A stretch of DNA of 5,586 nt, from assembly GCA_903862805.1 (NCBI GenBank), contig CAIOZP010000035.1, positions 1 to 5,586 of the forward strand, in the 5' to 3' direction. Below the pieces are notes generated by a model. It was not told the origin of the DNA. It made no database searches and worked only from the letters and a program-made list of their open reading frames with translations. The position numbers and the translations under genes were made by a program. Shown in pieces: positions 5,545 to 5,586 of the stretch. Numbering within the stretch: the first letter of the stretch is position 1; the number at the start of each line of letters is the position of its first letter. Source of the DNA: an uncultured Fibrobacterota bacterium. Lineage in GTDB: Bacteria > Fibrobacterota > Chitinivibrionia > Chitinivibrionales > CAIOZP01.

Positions 5545-5586
5545 ATGAAGATCGTTGTTACTGGCGCTGCCGGAATGCTCGGAACC
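5545..5586 (+). CDS. NAD(P)-dependent sugar-nucleotide reductase/epimerase, N-terminal fragment
   Basis: Only 14 codons are in the window: MKIVVTGAAGMLGT. A first beta strand followed by TGxxGxxG is the nucleotide-binding start of extended short-chain dehydrogenases; the wording VTGAAGMLG is most like RmlD-type 4-keto sugar reductases or similar epimerases. AAGGA (5531-5535) lies 9 bases before ATG 5545. A preceding ATG (5537) reads only two codons before a stop. In context it probably acts on the 4-keto sugar made by the dehydratase just upstream, or is a CapF/WbjC-like reductase. It is not the PseC aminotransferase that often follows pseB. The fold is likely; the substrate cannot be told. 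Confidence 0.7.
   Translation, partial: MKIVVTGAAGMLGT

Overview
The window holds five protein-coding genes or gene parts plus one transposon relic, all genes on the + strand. It looks like chromosomal DNA of a Gram-negative-type bacterium using the standard code (three of the recognisable genes end in TGA and two in TAA). The sequence alone does not fix the phylum. The first gene belongs to a family (TIGR02757/DUF2400) that I recall mainly from Bacteroidetes, Spirochaetes, Fibrobacteres-like and deltaproteobacterial lineages, but this is only a hint.

Left part (1-1833): the C-terminal end of a TIGR02757/DUF2400 protein overlaps by 4 bases (ATGA) the start of ptsI, which encodes enzyme I of the phosphotransferase system. 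PtsI keeps its phospho-histidine and catalytic cysteine but stops about 35 residues earlier than family members usually do. This part is visibly GC-richer than what follows.

Junction (about 1826-2133): the gap is not empty. On the minus strand it carries a decayed IS630-family transposase, spread over all three minus frames with internal deletions, plus one plausible element end next to a TA dinucleotide (2063-2064). The relic reaches the ptsI stop codon, so the short PtsI C-terminus is probably a scar of this element. A possible promoter for the next operon straddles the element end.

Right part (2134-5586): a surface-polysaccharide nucleotide-sugar operon. wecB (UDP-GlcNAc 2-epimerase) and wecC (UDP-ManNAc dehydrogenase) overlap by 4 bases and together would convert UDP-GlcNAc to UDP-ManNAcA. 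Then comes a pseB-type UDP-GlcNAc 4,6-dehydratase, followed by the first 14 codons of another Rossmann-fold sugar-nucleotide enzyme. The two branches share UDP-GlcNAc as substrate, which is typical of an O-antigen, capsule or glycan cluster.

The two most notable points are an in-frame amber codon (5383-5385) that cuts the last 38 conserved residues off PseB, and the IS630 relic that seems to have reshaped the ptsI end and possibly supplied part of the wecB promoter. I see no CRISPR array, tRNA, rRNA or clearly new defence-type system.
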